Shown piece after piece: positions 34,868 to 47,309 of a DNA stretch of 64,000 nucleotides (within the stretch, counting starts at the first letter, position 1; every line of letters begins with the position of its first letter). Under the pieces are notes generated by a model. That model ran no database searches and was not told the DNA's origin. It saw only the letters and a program-made list of their open reading frames with translations. Made by a program: the position numbers and the translations under genes. This DNA comes from Chamaecrista fasciculata (lineage: Eukaryota > Streptophyta > Magnoliopsida > Fabales > Fabaceae), in contig QANZ01004753.1 of the NCBI GenBank assembly GCA_003254925.1, positions 122,371 through 186,370 on the forward strand. Direction: 5' to 3'.

Positions 34868-35993
34868 GGCTAAAGTCTTATTTTGGTCCCTCAAGTTTGC
34901 TCAAAGTTTCATTTTGGTCCCTCAAGTTTCTAAAAAATTCCACCGTTAGTCACTCACTCTTTTTATCCACTTTTTCCATTAAAAAAAAGAAAAAAAAAAC
35001 TTTAATCTCCCAAAAATTTTACTTTTCTACATTAAGATCCTTTTTATTTTATAATAGGATCAAAATATAAGAAAAAATAAATAAAATGGGGTTTTAATGG
35101 ATTTCACCCAAACAAATTCTTCTGAATCTGAATCCAGCCTCTTCGTCTTCCTAAATATCCAATCCATCTGGGTTTGCATCATCATCATCGAAGGGTTGCG
35201 GCAGAGGAGGCGGCGGCGGAGATTGGTGTGAGTGGTCGTCTCCGTCGTTCATGAACGAGTCGAAGGATGCCCTTCAGGAAAAATGGAGCTCCAATCGGAC
35301 GACGGAGCCGACCCGAAACCCCCTTTCTAAAATGGAAGACTCACGAAAAGGGAAAAAATGACGATCTGCTTGAAGATGATGAGAATAAGTCGAGTGCTGG
35401 ATTTGGTGGTGGAAGAGCTAAAGGGAATAAGAAGCAAAAGGAACCGGTTGTGTCAGTTAGGAAGCTCGCCGTCGGTTTGTGGCGGTTGCAACTGCCAGAG
35501 ACGACGGCGGTGGCGAGATTGGGAGTTCAGGTAACTTGAGTTGGGGTTTTTGATTTTTTTTTTGTTTTGTTTTCGGTTTGCTTATAGATCCGTAGTTTTC
35601 AATTCATTCACATGCGTGTGTTTCTTGCATTCATTAGCTGTCTTTATCTGTATTGAAGTCTTGCTAGGAGCTTCTGGGATTATTGGATTCAAGGAAGAAG
35701 AAGAACGCCGATGGAAGAAGGAGGAGAAGAGTGCTTGGGTGGGCTCCTTTTTTTTGGGGCAAAATTGTTTCAAATACTAGTTTATTCATTTTTTCTTACA
35801 CTTTGGTCCTGTTATAAAAAGAAAGAACCTTACTTAAAAAAAAATTTTGGGTAATGTAAACCAATTTTTTCTTTTATTTAACAGAAAAATTGGATGAAAA
35901 TTAGAGAGAGACTAACAGTGAAATTTTTTAGAAACTTGAGGGATCAAAATGAAACTTTGAGCAAACATGAGGGACCAAAATAAGACTTTAGCC
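34868..35993. mobile_element. Long-TIR Mutator-like element, copy 2 (Pack-MULE-like)
   Basis: Ends GGCTAAAGTCTTATTTTGGTC and its inverse ...AATAAGACTTTAGCC. The arms are related to copies 12308, 37348 and 57510 (ccactttttccatt, gggttttaatggatttc). It lies in the centre of the MITE at 34698-36169. Its own target duplication is obscured by the surrounding palindrome (only TA is certain). The centre is GC-richer and carries an exon-like frame described separately. Confidence 0.75.
35255..35530 (+). pseudogene. Exon fragment captured inside the Mutator-like element
   Basis: Open plus-strand frame reading GAPIGRRSRPETPFLKWK, then an acidic/basic linker, then SVRKLAVGLWRLQLPET, and ending LGVQ at a donor-like AG|GTAACT. 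The RSRPETP..KWK and RKLA.GLWRLQLPE motifs are those I associate with the first exon of plant coiled-coil proteins of the At5g41620/BRANCHLESS TRICHOME-like group. GC content is well above the flanks. No later exon is present. I infer capture of a host first exon plus the start of its intron by the element. Confidence 0.6.
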
Positions 35994-36410
35994 TAGATTT
36001 TTTTAAGAAATTACTATTATACCCTCACTGATTTGGCCTAAATTTCACATAAGGGTGTTATTTGCACGTAATTGAAAACTCAGGGGTGCTATTTGCACAA
36101 ATTAAAAACTCAGGGGTGTTATTATATGCACCCAACCTAAAACTCAGGGAGTGTCTTTGCATTTTAGCCTTAAATAAATTATATGGTTACTCATCAATTT
36201 AATTTCATCTTAGATGTCCCGTTAATTTTATCTTTTGTCTTCTTAAAATTTTAAATAATAGTAACAAATAAAATTGATGCACCTAAAATCGATAAGACAT
36301 ATAAAATCAAGAAAATATTTTTTTTCATAGAAAAAAGTTTAGGTGAGTTGAGTCCCAAGAACTCATCAAGGAAACCAAAAAAATACTTGAATTTGCAATA
36401 AGTAAGGGTG

Positions 36411-36990
36411 TTCGTTGGGCGGTTTGAGCGGTTAAGAACAAAATTTTTAATCGAACCGCTCACATTGGTTTGAAGTGATTCTTAACTAAGCGGTTAAATA
36501 TAATTTTCTTAACCAAACCAAACCAAAAAATAGACGGTTTGGGCAATTAAAAAGTTTATTTCTTGGTTTTATGAATTAATTATAAAATTAGAAAGAAAAA
36601 ATCATATTTAGGAATAGTAAGTCAAATTTATAGAATAAATAAAAAATGACAAACAAAATTAGAGATTTGAAAAGATAAAATTGTAGAGACTAAAAATAGT
36701 AGTTAGTTTCATTGACTGAGGTGATAAATTTTTATGATTTAATAAGATAACATAATTAACGTATGATATAATTTAACGATTATTAATTATATGTCTAAAT
36801 TGTTATCCGAATCAGACCACATATAACACAATTATTAGTCGGTTTGGTTCGATTCAATTTAGTTTAGTTAAATAATTTATATTTTTATAATTTTTTATAA
36901 ATATATTATGCCGTACCTGTACCCCATAATTTACAAAATCAGCTGTACCTCGTACCTATACCCATGCACGTACCCATACCCGTACCAAAG
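36411..36990. repeat. MITE-like remnant rich in 'gcggtttg' phrases
   Basis: Begins gggtgttcgttgggcggtttg, a start typical of plant hAT MITEs, and has inverse phrases farther on (gtcggtttggttcgattcaa). It ends in a block of cgtacccatacccgtacc repeats (36912-36986). Boundaries uncertain, noncoding. Confidence 0.4.
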
Positions 36991-37347
36991 TAACATAGCT
37001 TCTAATTATAAGATGTAAACGTAACAATTAAGGGCCCACAAACATAAACAGAGTATGATAGTACTATCAAACTTTGTTTTTGTGCTATTAATTTCTACAT
37101 AAATATAATTAAGTTAGCTTTATTCCAAACCGCCAAACCTTCCCAGCTCAATAAACATACACATAGTTCAAGGATCAATTATGACATACATAGTCTAACC
37201 AAAAAAATATATCACATATATAGATGGAGAGAAAACCAATAATTTAAATTTTTGAAAGTTCATTAAATTGATAATTTGATTATTAAAATATTAAAATATA
37301 TTATTTAATCTCTCAAAGATTAAAATATATACTATTCAATCTATATA

Positions 37348-38393
37348 GGCTAAAGTTTTATTTTAATTCCTCAAGTTTGCTCAAAGTTTCGTTTTGGTCC
37401 ATTAAGTTTTTTTGCTTTATTTTGGTCCTTCAAGTTTTCAAAAAATTTCACCGTTAATCATTGACTTTTTTCCACTGTTAAAAAACAGGAAAAACTAACT
37501 TTAATCTCCCATAACTTTTTTTTTTTGCATTAAGAACCTTCTCCTTTTATAATCTGATCAAATGTAAGAAAAAAAATTAAATTGGAGTTTTAGTCGATTT
37601 CGCTAAGAAAAAACACTTCTTCTTCTACTTCCTCTTCTTTTTGGCGGAGGTCACCTTTTTCAGCGAAATATCGGGTGACAGTTGTCTTCTCCCGTAAACT
37701 TTCCAATGATTCTATAATTCTCGGGTGCCTTCTGGCGAGATACACGACGGATTTAACGACTGTGGAAACTCCTAGCCCAAGATTTTTTTGCCTCCTAAAT
37801 TCAGTGGCGGCCTCAATTTTGAGAAAAAATGACCGGAATTATGATTTTAGAAGATGTCAGTGACTCCAACGATTGTGTAATTTTTTTTCGAGTTTCCAAT
37901 GAGATACACCGCGACTCCAAAGACGTCGAAAACTCTAAGCCTAAGGTTATTGGGCCTCCGGAGTTTAATAGACGCCTCTGTTTTGCAGAAAATGATCAAA
38001 TATGATTTTTGGAGGAGACAACAACTCCTCAAAATGACTGGAAAGAAGAAGATGAGGTTGTTGCCAGCCATAAGGAGGAGGAGGAGGAGGAGGAAAGAAG
38101 AAGAGGAGGAGGTCCGCGGGAAAAGAAGGAGGCGGAGATGGTTGTTTTCTTTTTCTATCGACTAAAATGCCCATTTATTTCAATTTTCTTACATTTCGAT
38201 TCTAATATAAAAGGAAAATGACCTTAATGCAAAAAATAAAACTTTAGAGGGATGAAAATCAATTTTTTATTTTTTTTAACAAAAAAAGTGGATGGAAATT
38301 GACTAGGAACTAACGGACCGGTGGAACTTTTCGAAAACTTGAAGGATAAAAACATAACAAAAAAACTTGAGGGACCAAAATAGGACTTTAGCC
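37348..38393. mobile_element. Long-TIR Mutator-like element, copy 3
   Basis: Ends GGCTAAAGTTTTATTTTAAT and ...AATAGGACTTTAGCC, arms about 230 bp as in copies 1, 2 and 4. The centre (about 37610-38160) is GC-richer with a GGAGGA run near 38070-38110. It has short frames on both strands but no protein I recognise. The target duplication is not clear (TATA on both sides only). It lies about 240 bp beyond the end of the UGT exon 1 at 38629. Confidence 0.7.
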
Positions 38394-38628
38394 TATACAT
38401 ATATAGAGTAAACTAGTAATTTGATTTTTAAAAGATTATTGAGTTGACAACTCGATCCTTAAAAAATTAAAATATATTATTTAGTCTCTAAAAGATTAAA
38501 ACGATATACTATTTAGTTTATGAAAAAGACTAATAAATATGTTGTTGTATGTGATCTTTCAGGGACTAAATTATATATATTTCAATATTTCAGGACCAAA
38601 TTGTTAACACTACAAATAAATTAATTAC

Positions 38629-39351
38629 CTCAGACTCTAGCTCGTAGAATGAATTGCAAAGCACCCAATCTGCTTTCTCAATGTCAGAGAATTGATCCAC
38701 CACCATCTTGGTGAAAGCAGGATAAGGTCCCAATTGATACATGAAGGAAGGCAAATCCGAAGAAGCAAGAGATGGCAAGGCAGGAAGTGAGATATTAACA
38801 ATTTTTTCTTCATGATGATCACAATAGAAAAATCCCAAGTTTCCATGAGAGACATGATAGTATATTGAGTTTACAGCACAGGGTTGAGTGAGAAAAGAAG
38901 CCCCTAAAATATTTTTATTCTTAAAGCTTTTTGTGACCTCAAGAGCCCAAGGCATGAAGGAATCATACACAACACAATCTACATGGTCCTCTTTGATGAG
39001 TCTCTCTAGAAGGTCCTTTAGGGTTTTGGGACCCACGTCCCAAAAACGAGCCAAGTAGGCTGTATCACTTTCTGCCTCTAAATACCCTCCTTCGTCATAC
39101 CCATCTGAGATGCTTTCAAGGGAAATGTTGGAAGAAAATGAAGATGATGATGATGCTTGAAGCTGATGCTTTAGGGTTTTGAGCAAGAAATGAGAGACAA
39201 CAAATGTGACTCTTACACCCTTGTGAACTAAACGTTTTGAGAATTGGATCATAGGGTTGATGTGGCCTTGAGTGGGAAAAACCAACACTAAGCAATGAGG
39301 AAGTCTTCCAGTAGATTTGTTGGGCTCTTTCCTCTCATCTTGATTACCCAT
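38629..39351 (-). pseudogene. UDP-glycosyltransferase, UGT74-like, exon 1 only
   Basis: Frame of 241 codons from ATG 39351 (an in-frame ATG at 39384 would add 11 residues not shared with the paralogue). FPTQGHINPM carries the catalytic His (residue 30), and the frame continues through VVYDSFMPWALEV and ADWVLCNSFYELESE to a donor GAG|GTAATT at the position usual for UGT74-group genes. The exon is intact. The second exon, with the sugar-donor PSPG box, should follow below 38629 but is not found down to about 36.2 kb; a Mutator-like element occupies 37348-38393. Such enzymes transfer glucose to small acids or hormones; this copy alone cannot. It is about 9 kb from a decayed paralogue on the same strand. 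Confidence 0.8.
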
Positions 39352-39399
39352 TTTCTGCTTGATTGGTTTGTGTGAGTGGGCCATCTATTTATAGGAGAA

Positions 39400-42160
39400 A
39401 GTTGAAATTTGTATAAGATATTATATTATTTAATGTACCATCAATGTTTATCAAGATGATACGCAATATCTTCCTTCTATTTTTTAAAGAAGAAACTAGA
39501 AAGAATATTGTTTATGTTTAAATATTGAGAAACTGATTTTATACTTAATCAATTAATTAGTCTTTAAATAATTGAAATATACGATTTGTTCTTTGAATTT
39601 AATTTGAACTAATTTTATATTTTTTTGTTCTTGAATTTGTACTGAATTAATACTATTTGGTCCATGAATTTGAACTAATGTTATACTTTTTTGTCTTTGA
39701 ATTTATACTAAATTAATACAATTTGATCCCTGGATTTGTATTAAATATGTCCTTTTTGGTTCTTGAATTTGACCCATGGACCAAATTGTTGACAATTGAA
39801 ATAATTCAAGAATTGACTAGGATATTTTAATTATTTAAAAATTGATTAATTGACTCCGTGTAAATTCAGAGACCGAATAATATTTATATTTAGAAAACCG
39901 GACCATACCGGCCGATGGTCCGATCCAAGTTGGCTACAAAAAAACTCTCACCCAGAACCACTTAAGAATCAAATGAACCAGTCAAAACCCGGTTTGAACC
40001 AGACGATTTTGGGGTTGAACCGGTTCAAAATAAAATTTGTTATTTTTTTGCTTTTTTAGATTAAAATGATACTATTTTAATGAATTTTTTAAGTTTATAC
40101 TCAAAATAATACCCTACTTGCTAGTTTTCACTTTAACATTTGATATTTTATCCTCGTAATTCTCACTTTCTTACTAAATCAAGTTTAAATCTAAAGAGTT
40201 TATTATATATTTTAAGTATTTATTAGTATATTTTTATTATAATAAATTAACTATATTATTTTTAATTTATTTAATTATTAACGGTCCGACGTTAGTTGAA
40301 CCCCGATTTTACCGTTGAATCTTGAACCTCGCTAAATTAATGAGCCGGGTTGATGAAATCCTGCTAACCAAATATTATAACCCGCTTGGGTTAGCTCATC
40401 ACTTAAGTCGCAATTCGTATGAGCTAATTCAAGTGAGTTGGTGAGTCAACCACCTTAACTTTTTAAAAAATATATATATATATATATATATATAAATTTT
40501 AGATGCAGTGACTAGTGATTAGTATTGAATAGTTATGGTATTGGTATAGTTTATCTTAATTTTTATGAATTTTTAATAAATTTAATAAAAAATATTTTTA
40601 ACTTAAAAATGAGAAAAAATGAAGAAAAATGAAAAAAAAAATAATAACTGATGAGTTAAATGACCGCTAACCCAGCTCCCCGAGTTAGCGAGCCGAATTG
40701 ACCAAATTTAACTCACTTGAGATTGCTAACTCGCGTGAGCCGCAATTTGTGGTAGGCTAACTTGAGTGAACCAGAGTAACTCAGTTTGATACCTCTTTGC
40801 ATCTACATATAGCTAGTGTACGTACCATGGCTAATTTGTAATTACAAATTGGTGGCATTTGTTGTCAACTTGTCATGCTGTTCTTAAAGATAAGGATGAA
40901 TTTCACCGACACTAGCCAATAATTAGTTAATAGTAAATTAAAATATCAGGCCAAAAGAAAGTTAATAGTAAATTACATTGATAATATAAGTTTATCCAAT
41001 TAAATTCAGTACTTTAGTCCTCCCTTAATTCTAAAAAATAATAAAAAAATTCTTAACCTTTTAATATAATATTATCAATTTATTTAACCAGAAGTTAAAT
41101 GATGAGTTGAAGATATTTTTATGTATTTATTTATTTGTTTAATATGCATGATTAATTGATCATTAACATTAGCAAAACACTGCTATTAATTTATTAATTC
41201 ACATTTTAACTCAACATTTTTTGTCAAATAAATTAACAGTATTTGGATCAACAAGATTTTGGTCCACTTCTGAAAGTTGAGGAAAGTAGAATAAATTAAA
41301 TTTGAAGGACAAATGGAACATAATCCTTAGTTAAAGGATTAAACGTGCATTCTTGCCTTTATATTTATTATTTTGTATCTTATTTTTCTTAGTAGATTTA
41401 ATAACAAATATATAAAAAATTATAAGTCATTTTAAGTTGGACAATCGTTATATTTTAAAAATTGAAAGAAAACAAAAATAATAAATGAAATTTTTATTTT
41501 ATTTTAATTTTTCTTTTCAAATTATTATTTTGACTTATTTTTATAATTTCCCATACACTTTTGCAGATGTATTACGAATACTAATTAGAAAAATCCGAAA
41601 TTCTTATCCAATTTTATAAATCTTTGCCTTCATGCATGTGAGTCTCTTAATTTTCTTAGCTTGTGCTTAGATCAACGATGCCGACACAAAGAAAAGGAAA
41701 GGAAGAGAAAATAATTAAAAATTAGTAACTTTACATGTTTCCTTGGAGAGATTAAAGCAGAGGAAGGAAACTATATATTAATTATAGTTACAATTTTTTA
41801 ACATTAAACAGATAATATTTTAGCTCCTAAAACATCACATGAGAAGAATGGCTAATTAAAAATCAATTAAAATTAACCTTTTCAAATATGGAAGATTAAT
41901 TAGGACGATTTTATGAATAAAAAAATCAAGTAGCTATGACGATCAAATTAGGAAACGTAATCGATATTTGTATGCAATGTATACACCCTATAAATTTAAA
42001 AAATCAAGTAGCTATGACGATCAAATTAGGAAACGTAATCATTTAAATTTTTAAAATTTTCGTACATTTAATTAGTGGTAATTAAGTATCTAATAAATTT
42101 TTATATTTAACGAAAGTTGACAATGCAATCAAGTGCAATTTATACACATGTATGGTAGCC
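39400..42160. other. Intergenic with old repeats
   Basis: Includes a run of 'aatttgaactaa / ttggtccttgaattt' phrases (about 39590-39850), an 'accggttcaaa' element remnant (about 39895-40350), an AT run at 40470-40494, and a 32-bp direct repeat (aaaaatcaagtagctatgac... at 41920 and 41999). No gene seen. Confidence 0.4.
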
Positions 42161-42166
42161 AATAAA

Positions 42167-42325
42167 GGCTAGCCCAGTTGGTAAGGAGTTGACTCATAAC
42201 TCACAAGGTCGTGAGTTCGATTCTCACTGCTGATGTGAGGGCCTTGTTGGTAGGCAATCTATAAGTACCTCTATAAGCTCTCATAGAGCCTGGAGGCCTG
42301 CCCTGGCCTTGCCTGGAGGCCTATA
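42167..42325 (+). mobile_element. tRNA-derived SINE
   Basis: Head resembles a tRNA: A box GGCTAGCCCAGTTGGTAAGG and B box GAGTTCGATTCTCAC at the right spacing. A body follows that ends in cctggaggcctgccctgg, shared with the minus-strand copy at 46661-46838. About 160 bp, no poly-A preserved. Confidence 0.75.
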
Positions 42326-43104
42326 TCGATCTACTATAATATGATTAAGTACATTAAAGTCAGGATTTAAGATTTGACAAATATAATTATTATAAAGAAT
42401 ACATCATATGACAAAGATACTCCATATATAGAACTAGAATTCAATTGAAAGATATGTGACACAAGTGATGCAATTTGAATTGGATTCAAATGCTAGTTTT
42501 ATTAATTAAAGGCATAAGTTTAATTTTGCTTAGGTTTCAAGTTTGTCCCCACATCTCATTTGTTTCGGTTTAGTCCTTTAATTTTTAAAAATTGATAAAA
42601 AAAATTTCTAATCTTAAATATTGTTAAATTGTTTAGCAAAATATATTGAGTTAGAATCCAAATTAACATTTTTAATACAAAATTATTAGTAATATTAATG
42701 ATCTATTGATTACATATAAAAAATAAATAAACAAATGAATAAATAAAAATATTTTAAATTCAATATTTTTGTTTGAATAAATTAACGTTGTTGATTATTT
42801 TTTTAATGCAAGAGCCAAGAGGAAAAAGGAAAAAAAATAATAAAATAATGCTACCTGATGTGGTTACGGATAAGAAGGTTGCTTTGATGGTCGGAATGAG
42901 GTAACCGACAGAAAAGGTGTGGAAGGAATCGATCCTTGCCGACCACTTCGATGCCAAAGTTAGTAAAAACTTCGAGGAGAAAGTGAAATATCATAAAGTG
43001 TTAAAAGAATAGTTGTGCATATCTCTCCAGACACATCTTATTACTTATAGGCCTTTGAGATGACGAAGAAGTGAGAATCTCAATTGAGTGATTAATTTAG
43101 TTTT
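42326..43104. other. Intergenic; small unclassified remnant at 42850-42990
   Basis: Mostly AT-rich. At 42850-42990 is a GC-richer patch whose end (cgatgccaaagttagta) resembles a phrase near 9525 in the unclassified insert. It may be a fragment of the same old element type. No gene. Confidence 0.35.
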
Positions 43105-44412
43105 TTTTTATAGCAACAACAAAAACTAAAGAGAAATAAAGGAATCTAACCCTAACATAACAACCGGGATAGGAGCAAGCGCCTTAAAGCGGCGGTAGAA
43201 ATCTTCATGGCGAAGTTCGTGCCGCAAAATTTTAAATCCTCGAGGCAGTAAAGCGCGAAGATCCTTCGTAACCGGAAGCAGCAGGGATCTGACAGACTGG
43301 GAAACCAAGGCTGAATGAAGTACTCCTGGCTTGTTAGAAGCAAAAGAGATTGTCCTGTCAGAATCCCGAAATTGATGCGTGACAATCTCTCTAAGAACCA
43401 TAAGCACGAACAATTGCTTGTCAACACCACTCCTATTTGTTCTCTTCCCAAGAAGAGTACATCTGCCCTGCACAAAAACCAAAAAATAAGCCGAAGCAGT
43501 CTGTCTAACCTTTCAATCCAGAAGGAAGATAGTGGAGTCACGGTGATTGGAAAACGGCAGAGCCCCAAACCATATCGCTCTAGAAAAAGCACATCGAAGG
43601 AACAAGTGTTTGCGATCTTCAGTATCATGATCACAAAATGCACATGCCCCCTGAATCAAGAGATGATGCGACCTTAGTGATTCAGTAGTAGGAACCGCAT
43701 TATATAGGAGACGCCAGACAAACATCAACACTTTAGGTGGAACTTTAATCTTCCAAAAGACATCCCAACGAAAATCTAAATTTTCAAAGGACGTCAAGGC
43801 CGCTTGATTAAGAAGCAGCCAGGAGTAGCTTGAAGCCACTGAATATTTCCTAGAGGGAGAACTAGCCCACACAAGCTGATCGGGAACATTACTGACTAAA
43901 AACAGAGTTTTAAGAACTTTATCAACCAGGGAAGGATGAACACACTGAGCGACCCGGTCGTGATCCCAGTTCCCGGACGGAGAAACGCGAAGGTCACTAA
44001 CAAATTGTAACTCTGGCGGCTTTGAAGGAAGAACTGGCCACCAAACCCTAGAACCAAGAGGAATCGTAGACCCCGTACCAACATTCCAACACAGATGTTC
44101 ATGAATAAGTGCACTACTAGCCATTATGCCTTTCCAGATCCTTGATGGTTGAGTGGTAGAAACTGCATTATTGCACACAGAACCATGAAAATACTTACCC
44201 ACAATCCATCTGCTGCACAGAGAAGAACTATTATTGTAAACATTCCAGAATTGTTTAGCCAAAAAGGCGAAGTTGGTGAGAGCAAAACTTCGCAAACCCA
44301 AACCTCCCTGTTTCTTTGGGCGGCACAGATTGGAATAGGCCGACAAATATTTTTGGAGATAACACATTCCGTTAAGAGGTTGAGAGATGTTATATCACTA
44401 CCCAAAAGTTGA
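43105..44412 (-). mobile_element. L1-type LINE, 3' fragment
   Basis: A minus-strand frame of 284 codons (44367-43513) is the C-terminal part of a plant L1-type ORF2: CRPKKQGGLGLRSF, LAKQFWNV, IWKGI, GNWDHDRV and the reverse-transcriptase zinc-binding module (WKIKVPPKVLMFVWRLLYNAVPT...CAFCDHDTEDRKHLFLRC). Downstream sequence to about 43130 continues the 3' part but the frame is interrupted. The minus-strand 3' end has an A-rich tail (ataaaaaaaac) at about 43105. Endonuclease and catalytic RT domains are missing, so it is 5'-truncated and inactive. No clear target duplication. Confidence 0.82.
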
Positions 44413-45043
44413 GAGAGAAAAGTAAGAGAGGGAGAGAGAGGAGAAAGTAAAAAAAATAATAATAAAATACTGTTAATCATTTTGTTTAACGAAAGATTAG
44501 ACAAAATTCACCTCAATAATTAATGATAGAATAAACAAAAAATAATAGGGACTAAAACAAAAATCTACTTTAGGGACCAATATGAAAATTTGACCTAATT
44601 ATTTTATCATACATATTTTTTTTATTTGTAGATTAATTAAAGCATTTTATTATTTGAGAGAAAATAAAAAAATCAAACATTTTATTTAAGACAGATTATT
44701 AATTTTATTCAATGAAAAATTTTCTCATGCATGTCTCAATTTTCTCCATATATATTACATTTTTATATAAAATGTACAAAATGTAAAATTGGAAAGGTTG
44801 AAGATAAACCCTTCTTAAATATATGGGCTAATAACTGAAAAGTTGTTATGTGGACCAGAAATTAAATATGGTGGACCTATATATATATATATATAAATTC
44901 TAGTTTTCGTCGAAATTCGTTTTGTCCATTTATTATTTGTGAGAAGCATGAAATGCTACCCCATAGTATTTAATGTCCAAAAATGGAGACAATCGGCAAT
45001 GGCCGTGAAGTAAAACATTTTAATGTCTACGAAAATAAAATAA
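44413..45043. other. Intergenic, AT-rich
   Basis: Starts with a GA-rich patch at the LINE boundary, then AT-rich sequence with an AT run near 44880. No gene seen. Confidence 0.4.
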
Positions 45044-45418
45044 GACTAAAATGTATTTTTGGTCCCATAATTTTGATAAAGGTCTCAATTTAATCTCATA
45101 ATTTTTTTGTTGCAATTTTGGTCTCATAACTTTTTTTGTTGCAATTTTGGTCTCATAACTTTTGAAAACGTCCCACCGTTGGTCCCAATCTGATTTTCCT
45201 CTATTTTATGTCGTTAAAGATGATCTAACATACTGAGTTGAATGATGACGTGAAAAATATGGGTGAAGTGGATTTAACAGCAGATAATAGATGAAAATCA
45301 GCTTGAGACCAATGGAGAGATGTTTTCAAAAGTTATTGGACCAAAATTGCAACAAAAAAAATTATGAGACCAACTTGAGACCCTTGCCAAAATTATGGGA
45401 CCAAAAGTGTACTTTAGC
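45044..45418. mobile_element. Foldback MITE, same family as 59562-60015
   Basis: Arms with ttttggtcccataatttt on the left and aaaattatgggaccaaaa on the right. The centre (gttaaagatgatctaacatactgagttgaatgatgacg) matches the centre of 59562-60015, so both are full copies of one family. Flanks are A-rich and the target duplication is ambiguous. Confidence 0.7.
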
Positions 45419-46660
45419 AAAAAAAAATAATTAACTGTTAGAAGTTAGAACTATCAAGAGTCATGAACCAACACTAAAACATTTTGGTGCATTGAAGCTT
45501 GGATTTGGTGACACTCATAACCGCTGCTATTACCAAAGTTATTTTTGTGACAGTCACAGAGCACTAAAATCTTTTTGTTCAACCTACCAAAAAAAAAAAT
45601 CTTTTTGTTCAACGTCACATACAGTACTGTAGGCTCGATTGAATTTATTTTTTGTTCTTTTTCTTGCCTATATTTTCAAGTTAATATAAATTTTAAAATA
45701 TAATTCTAAACATAATAAGAAATTGAATAACATTAATTATAACTATAATATATTCATATTGTAGTATAATAACAAAATTTAATTTCATCTACAAATCAAA
45801 TGTCTGTTACAAATCAGTGAATCACAATAACGTGTCAAATTTAAAATATAAAATTTCAACTTTTAAAATGTCTTAAGATTGAGATGGAACATTTTGACTT
45901 CATTGATTAATTGAAGATGTTGAATGATTTGTAACTCCAAATAGTTCATACTTATTCAAATATATGAAATATTTTAGGACAGATATATAATTAGTAAACC
46001 TACAATATAAATATTTTATTATATTTTTAATTATTTTATTTTAATTAACGAATATTAATTAATAATAAGATATATCAGAATTTAGAATCAAGATATCATA
46101 TTTTGCATCTATAATTTTTGGATATTTTGAATATATGTTAGATATCTTATATCAGATGAAATATGAATAAAGATACTAAATTATTAGATATGATAATATA
46201 AGAGTATATTCTACATTCACATATATGAAATATTTGAGGACAGATATATAATGAGTAAACCTATAATATAAATATTTTATTATATTTTTGTTTTTTTAAT
46301 TATTTTATTTTAATTAATAAATATTGAATATTAATTAATAATAAGATATATCAGATTTTAAAATTAAAATATCATATTTTGCATCTATAATTTTTAAATA
46401 TTTTGAATACTCGTTAGATATCTTATATAAGATGAAATATGAATAAAGATACTAAATTGTTAGATATGATAATATAAGGGTATTAGATATTAGATAGGAT
46501 GAACTTGTACAAATTAAATACATATAGTAATCAAATAATCAACTATGCTACCCGTTGGTAACATCCCTATCTCAAAGGATTTGGGGATTTCATATAATAA
46601 TCTTTATTCGGATTATTGTATCATTTGATCTTTCTTTTTCTTTTTGGTAGTAGAAAATTT
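45419..46660. other. Intergenic with a diverged tandem duplication
   Basis: Blocks at about 45955-46200 and 46220-46480 are direct repeats of roughly 265 bp (both run gaaatattt(t/g)aggacagatatataat... to ...agatactaaattnttagatatgataatata). Noncoding; possibly an old element duplicated in place. Confidence 0.55.
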
Positions 46661-46838
46661 AGGTGAGAGGATGGCGCCCCGGTCCAGGGTCAGGGCAGGC
46701 CTCCGGGTTCAAAGAGCACTTATAGAGATAGTTACAGATGACCCACCAAATGAGGCATCATCAGGAATTGAACCCAAACCATACAATTGTCATGGGTGGA
46801 AGGTGACCAAGTGAGTCAAACCTCATTGACTTCATCTC
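46661..46838 (-). mobile_element. tRNA-derived SINE, minus strand
   Basis: On minus: A box region TTTGACTCACTTGGTC, B box GGGTTCAATTCCT, then a body ending cggaggcctgccctgaccctgg, the same 3' motif as the SINE at 42167. Diverged from that copy in the middle. Confidence 0.7.
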
Positions 46839-47290
46839 TTTTCTTTAACTAAATCCCCTTATATCTTTATTTTAAGTTTCAATATTTTTTACAATTCACC
46901 GTGTTTTCTTTCATTTCTCATCCACTTCATAATCATTATAAAAGTTGAAGGTTGAGCATGTAAAGAAAATATTATAATTCAAAATTCAAAAATAAAAAAC
47001 TTAATCTTCTACAACACCATCTTATATATATTGAAAAAGCCTGGATATCATATCATATACTTTTATATAAATAAAAGTACACCACAAGTCCACAACACTA
47101 ATCATACCACACCCCCTTTGAACTAACTAATTACATCTCTCTTGTTTTTTTTGTTTGGAAGAAATTACATCTCTCTTGTTGGTTGGAAACACACATCCAA
47201 ATTAAATACAAGTAGCTAGCTAGCATTTTCATACAAAAAAATCACTATAAATATATATAAATCCAATCAAATCAAATCAATTTGTGGTAT
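46839..47290. other. Intergenic below the decayed UGT
   Basis: Contains a 21-bp direct repeat (attacatctctcttgtt at 47130 and 47165). Otherwise AT-rich, no gene. Confidence 0.4.
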
Positions 47291-47309
47291 TAATTATTCA
47301 ATTTCAATT

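Larger units (their letters stand above)
34698..36169. mobile_element. Palindromic Mutator-like MITE split by a second element
   Basis: Inverted arms 34698-34867 (GGCCAAAATGCAGAGACACC...) and 35994-36169 (...GTGTCTTTGCATTTTAGCC) pair over about 170 bp. Flanks ttaagaaaa and ttaaataaa agree at 7 of 9 bases. The original element was about 350 bp, nearly all arm; a long-TIR element sits at its centre. Confidence 0.75.

Noticed and set aside
37675-38221. Cluster of 60-90 codon frames on both strands
   Set aside because: They are in the core of a Mutator-like element, low in complexity (Arg/Glu and Pro runs), and resemble no protein I know.
43152-43677. Overlapping 118-163 codon frames on both strands
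   Set aside because: They lie within the LINE fragment in alternative frames, with no motifs of their own.
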